Assembly (NCBI GenBank): GCA_900548075.1
Contig: URJD01000108.1
Span: forward strand, 1-6,450
Direction: 5' to 3'
Source of the DNA: an uncultured Collinsella sp.
GTDB lineage: Bacteria > Actinomycetota > Coriobacteriia > Coriobacteriales > Coriobacteriaceae
DNA: 6,450 bases
The notes under the pieces are model-generated. The model was not told the origin of the DNA. It saw only the letters and a program-made list of their open reading frames with translations, and did not search any database. Positions 4,648 to 6,450 of this stretch are shown piece by piece (position 1 is the first letter of the stretch; every line of letters starts with the position of its first letter). The translations under genes and the position numbers were made by a program.

Positions 4648-5207
4648 ATCTGACCTTTGAGGGATTCTTAAAAGGCTATTGCCGAGAGCTATCCGGACAG
4701 CAGTCGCTGAGTTTTAGAAAATTGGTTGAGCAGGCGATGACGGATGCGCCGCGCGTGGCGGAGCCTCTGTTTTTGCTCGCTTTGGCGCAAGGAAAAGCCG
4801 AATACGTTCTGGGTTTATCCGAGGGCTCGTGGATGGAACGGGATTACCGAGACGTTTTATCCTTGTACGGTCAAGCGGGTAGCATGGCGTCTCTATGCGC
4901 CAAAAGTGAGCTCCCTAATCGTTATGCCAACGTTTGGCGTGCGTATAGAGCGGTGAAGGAAAAGCCGGCGGCCGATAGAAGGGTGAACGCCCTGATGAGA
5001 AAGAAAACGCTGGAAGCATTGGAGGAATCGGGTGTAACGCGCTATGGCCTCTGCCGTGCTCTGCGCCTGAATAAAGGAAACGTATACGCATACTTGGCCG
5101 GCGATGACTCAAAGGTGAGCAGGAAAACGGCGCGCCGCATTATGGAATATGCGGAGGAGAGGGGCGCCCAAGAAGGGGCCGGGCGCCCGGTGTGTGTGGC
5201 GGGGTAA
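4644..5207 (+). CDS. Helix-turn-helix protein paired with nucleotidyltransferase (putative antitoxin/regulator)
   Basis: A 187-residue protein starting at TTG, overlapping the upstream stop by 4 nt. Residues 1-110 are an all-helical-looking domain that I cannot name (F-E-G-F-L-K-G-Y at the start, P-N-R-Y-A-N-V-W-R-A-Y near 91-101). Residues 117-170 read as a DNA-binding helix-turn-helix: a helix M-R-K-K-T-L-E-A-L-E-E-S-G, then V-T-R-Y-G-L-C-R-A-L-R-L-N-K-G-N-V-Y-A-Y-L, where N-K-G-N-V should lie in the recognition helix. K-V-S-R-K-T-A-R-R-I follows. By analogy with AbiEi/AbiEii and other nucleotidyltransferase modules it is probably the antitoxin and autorepressor, but here the gene order is enzyme first and regulator second. 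The protein ends with a Gly/Ala-rich tail encoded by very GC-rich DNA. The DNA-binding call is firm; the antitoxin role is inferred. Confidence 0.72.
   Translation: MNLTFEGFLKGYCRELSGQQSLSFRKLVEQAMTDAPRVAEPLFLLALAQGKAEYVLGLSEGSWMERDYRDVLSLYGQAGSMASLCAKSELPNRYANVWRAYRAVKEKPAADRRVNALMRKKTLEALEESGVTRYGLCRALRLNKGNVYAYLAGDDSKVSRKTARRIMEYAEERGAQEGAGRPVCVAG
5162..5188. repeat. Paired GGGCGCCC palindromes near the 3' end of the HTH gene
   Basis: The 8-bp palindrome GGGCGCCC occurs at 5162-5169 and 5181-5188, 19 bp apart start to start, and the copies can pair with each other to give an 8-bp stem with an 11-nt loop. No T-run follows. It lies inside the coding sequence for the Gly-rich tail. It could be an attenuating hairpin, a two-site binding element or chance in GC-rich DNA. 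Confidence 0.5.
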
Positions 5208-5258
5208 GATTGATCGCGGTTTTGATTGGTGCTCGATTGGGTTTGTTGGGCGGAGTTT

Positions 5259-6450
5259 ATGTCTGCTATTGATATTGTGCTTGTTGTGATCGCCTTGGTG
5301 GCGGTGGGGGTTGCTGTGGCTTGCGCCCTCCAGCTCAAGAGCCTGCGTGCCGAGTTGCGGGAGCGTGGCGACAGTAGCGCGGAAACGCTGGCAGCACTCG
5401 AGCAGGCCAACAACGCGCTCGATGCCCTGAACGTCGCGCTGGCCGAAACCCGCCGCACGGCCAATGCCATCGCGCAGCAGCAGACGACCGATGCGGCCGT
5501 GGAGCAGCAACGTTACCTGACCATCGCACGTGAGTTTTCGCAAGCTGGTGACCGGATGGATGACCTGCGCCGCGAGACGGCCCAACAGCTCGGCGCCAAT
5601 CGCGAGGGCATCGAGCATCGCCTGGACAAGGTGCGCGAGACGGTCGATGCCCAGCTGGGTGCTATCCGCAAGGACAATAACGTGCAGCTCGATCAGATGC
5701 GCGCGACGGTTGACGAGAAGCTCTCCCGCACGCTCAACGACCGTCTGTCCGCATCGTTTAAGCAGGTGAGCGACCAGCTCGAGGCCGTGTACAAGGGCCT
5801 GGGCGATATGCAATCCATTGCCACCGGCGTGGGCGACCTTAAGCGCGTATTGGGCAATGTGAAGGCGCGCGGCATTTTGGGCGAGGTTCAGCTGGGTGCG
5901 ATCTTGGCGGACATCCTGACGCCCGATCAGTATCTGGAAAACGTCGCCACCAAGCCCGGCGCTTCGGAGCGCGTTGAGTTTGCCGTCAAGTTGCCGGTGG
6001 ACGAGGGCGACCCCGTGCTGCTGCCGATCGACTCCAAGTTCCCGGGCGATGCGTATGAGCACCTGCTCGACGCACAGGAGTCGGGTGACGCTGATGCCGT
6101 TGCCGCTGCGCGCAAGACGCTCGACACGATGGTCAAGCGCGAGGCCAAGGATATCTGCGAAAAGTATCTAAGCGTGCCGGCGACCACCAACTTTGGCATC
6201 ATGTTCGTGCCGTTTGAGGGCCTGTACGCCGAGATCGTCAGCCGTCCCGGGCTTATCGAGACCCTGGGCCGCGACTATCACGTCAACGTGGCCGGCCCCA
6301 GCACCATGGCGGCGATTCTCAACAGCCTGCAGATGAGCTACCAGACGTTTAAGCTGCAAAAACGCACCGACGATGTGCTGCGCGTGCTCTCCGCTGTCAA
6401 GGCCGAGCTGCCGCGCTATCAGGCGGCGCTGCGCCGCGCCCAGCAGCAGA
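5259..6450 (+). CDS. rmuC: DNA recombination protein RmuC, 3' end outside window
   Basis: The first 397 residues of an RmuC homologue, running off the right edge. RmuC limits recombination at inverted repeats in E. coli and carries a predicted nuclease-like core; its exact activity is not settled. A hydrophobic N-terminal anchor (residues 4-24) is followed by a long coiled coil (about 26-185, rich in Gln, Glu, Arg and Ala). The conserved core starts at L-G-N-V-K-A-R-G-I-L-G-E-V-Q-L (198-212). It includes V-E-F-A-V-K-L-P (239-246), L-P-I-D-S-K-F-P (255-262), P-A-T-T-N-F-G-I-M-F-V-P-F-E (307-320), L-Y-A-E (322-325) and G-P-S-T-M-A-A-I-L-N-S-L (346-357). The D-S-K triad and the E in F-V-P-F-E are the usual conserved positions. 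The ATG at 5259 has GGCGGAG upstream with a short three-base gap; no better start exists near the anchor. The 51-nt gap to the HTH gene shows no terminator, so read-through is possible. Confidence 0.95.
   Translation, partial: MSAIDIVLVVIALVAVGVAVACALQLKSLRAELRERGDSSAETLAALEQANNALDALNVALAETRRTANAIAQQQTTDAAVEQQRYLTIAREFSQAGDRMDDLRRETAQQLGANREGIEHRLDKVRETVDAQLGAIRKDNNVQLDQMRATVDEKLSRTLNDRLSASFKQVSDQLEAVYKGLGDMQSIATGVGDLKRVLGNVKARGILGEVQLGAILADILTPDQYLENVATKPGASERVEFAVKLPVDEGDPVLLPIDSKFPGDAYEHLLDAQESGDADAVAAARKTLDTMVKREAKDICEKYLSVPATTNFGIMFVPFEGLYAEIVSRPGLIETLGRDYHVNVAGPSTMAAILNSLQMSYQTFKLQKRTDDVLRVLSAVKAELPRYQAALRRAQQQ

Noticed and set aside
5109..6062. 317-codon minus-strand open frame over rmuC
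   Set aside because: RmuC in the opposite strand is unmistakable; the antisense frame has no domain.
1..6450. CRISPR array, tRNA/rRNA, insertion sequence or integrase att site
   Set aside because: No regularly spaced repeats, cloverleaf, transposase motifs or terminal inverted repeats with target duplication were seen.

Overview
The window looks like ordinary chromosome from a high-GC anaerobic or microaerophilic Gram-positive bacterium. It is GC-rich, all genes lie on the + strand, and it carries a rubrerythrin, an Rrf2 regulator and RmuC. The style (short membrane proteins between strong GC-stem terminators, mixed GC/GT codon use) suggests a gut Coriobacteriia such as Collinsella or a relative. 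That placement is an inference from overall impression, not a tested assignment.

Layout, left to right. (1) Positions 1-1713 form a tight cluster: the 3' end of a HAD-IB phosphatase, an Rrf2-family regulator 4 nt downstream, and a MutY/Nth-type DNA glycosylase whose start overlaps the regulator's stop by 8 nt. The glycosylase has lost the four iron-sulfur cysteines and has Glu where the catalytic Asp is expected. (2) A rubrerythrin (1828-2367) follows a 114-nt intergenic stretch. Together with the regulator and the glycosylase it gives this half an oxidative-stress theme. (3) Downstream of rubrerythrin lie a large palindrome (22-bp perfect arms, 2387-2470) and a T-tailed terminator (2521-2549). 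(4) A four-segment membrane protein of unknown function (2638-3270) is followed by a second, almost identical terminator (3281-3318). (5) About 250 nt without a gene, rich in short repeats, leads to a 140-residue single-pass membrane protein of unknown function (3571-3993). (6) A two-gene module (4117-5207) encodes a small DUF6036/AbiEii-like nucleotidyltransferase and a helix-turn-helix protein. The genes overlap by 4 nt (TTGA) behind a strong ribosome binding site, and the module is preceded by an AT-rich dyad. It is the best candidate here for a poorly described system, probably toxin-antitoxin or phage defence. (7) The window ends inside rmuC (5259 onward).

Working together: the left half plausibly senses redox or Fe-S state (Rrf2), detoxifies peroxide (rubrerythrin) and repairs oxidised DNA (MutY-like). 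The nucleotidyltransferase/HTH pair looks like a self-contained accessory unit inserted between core-type genes. No rRNA, tRNA, CRISPR array or insertion sequence was seen.
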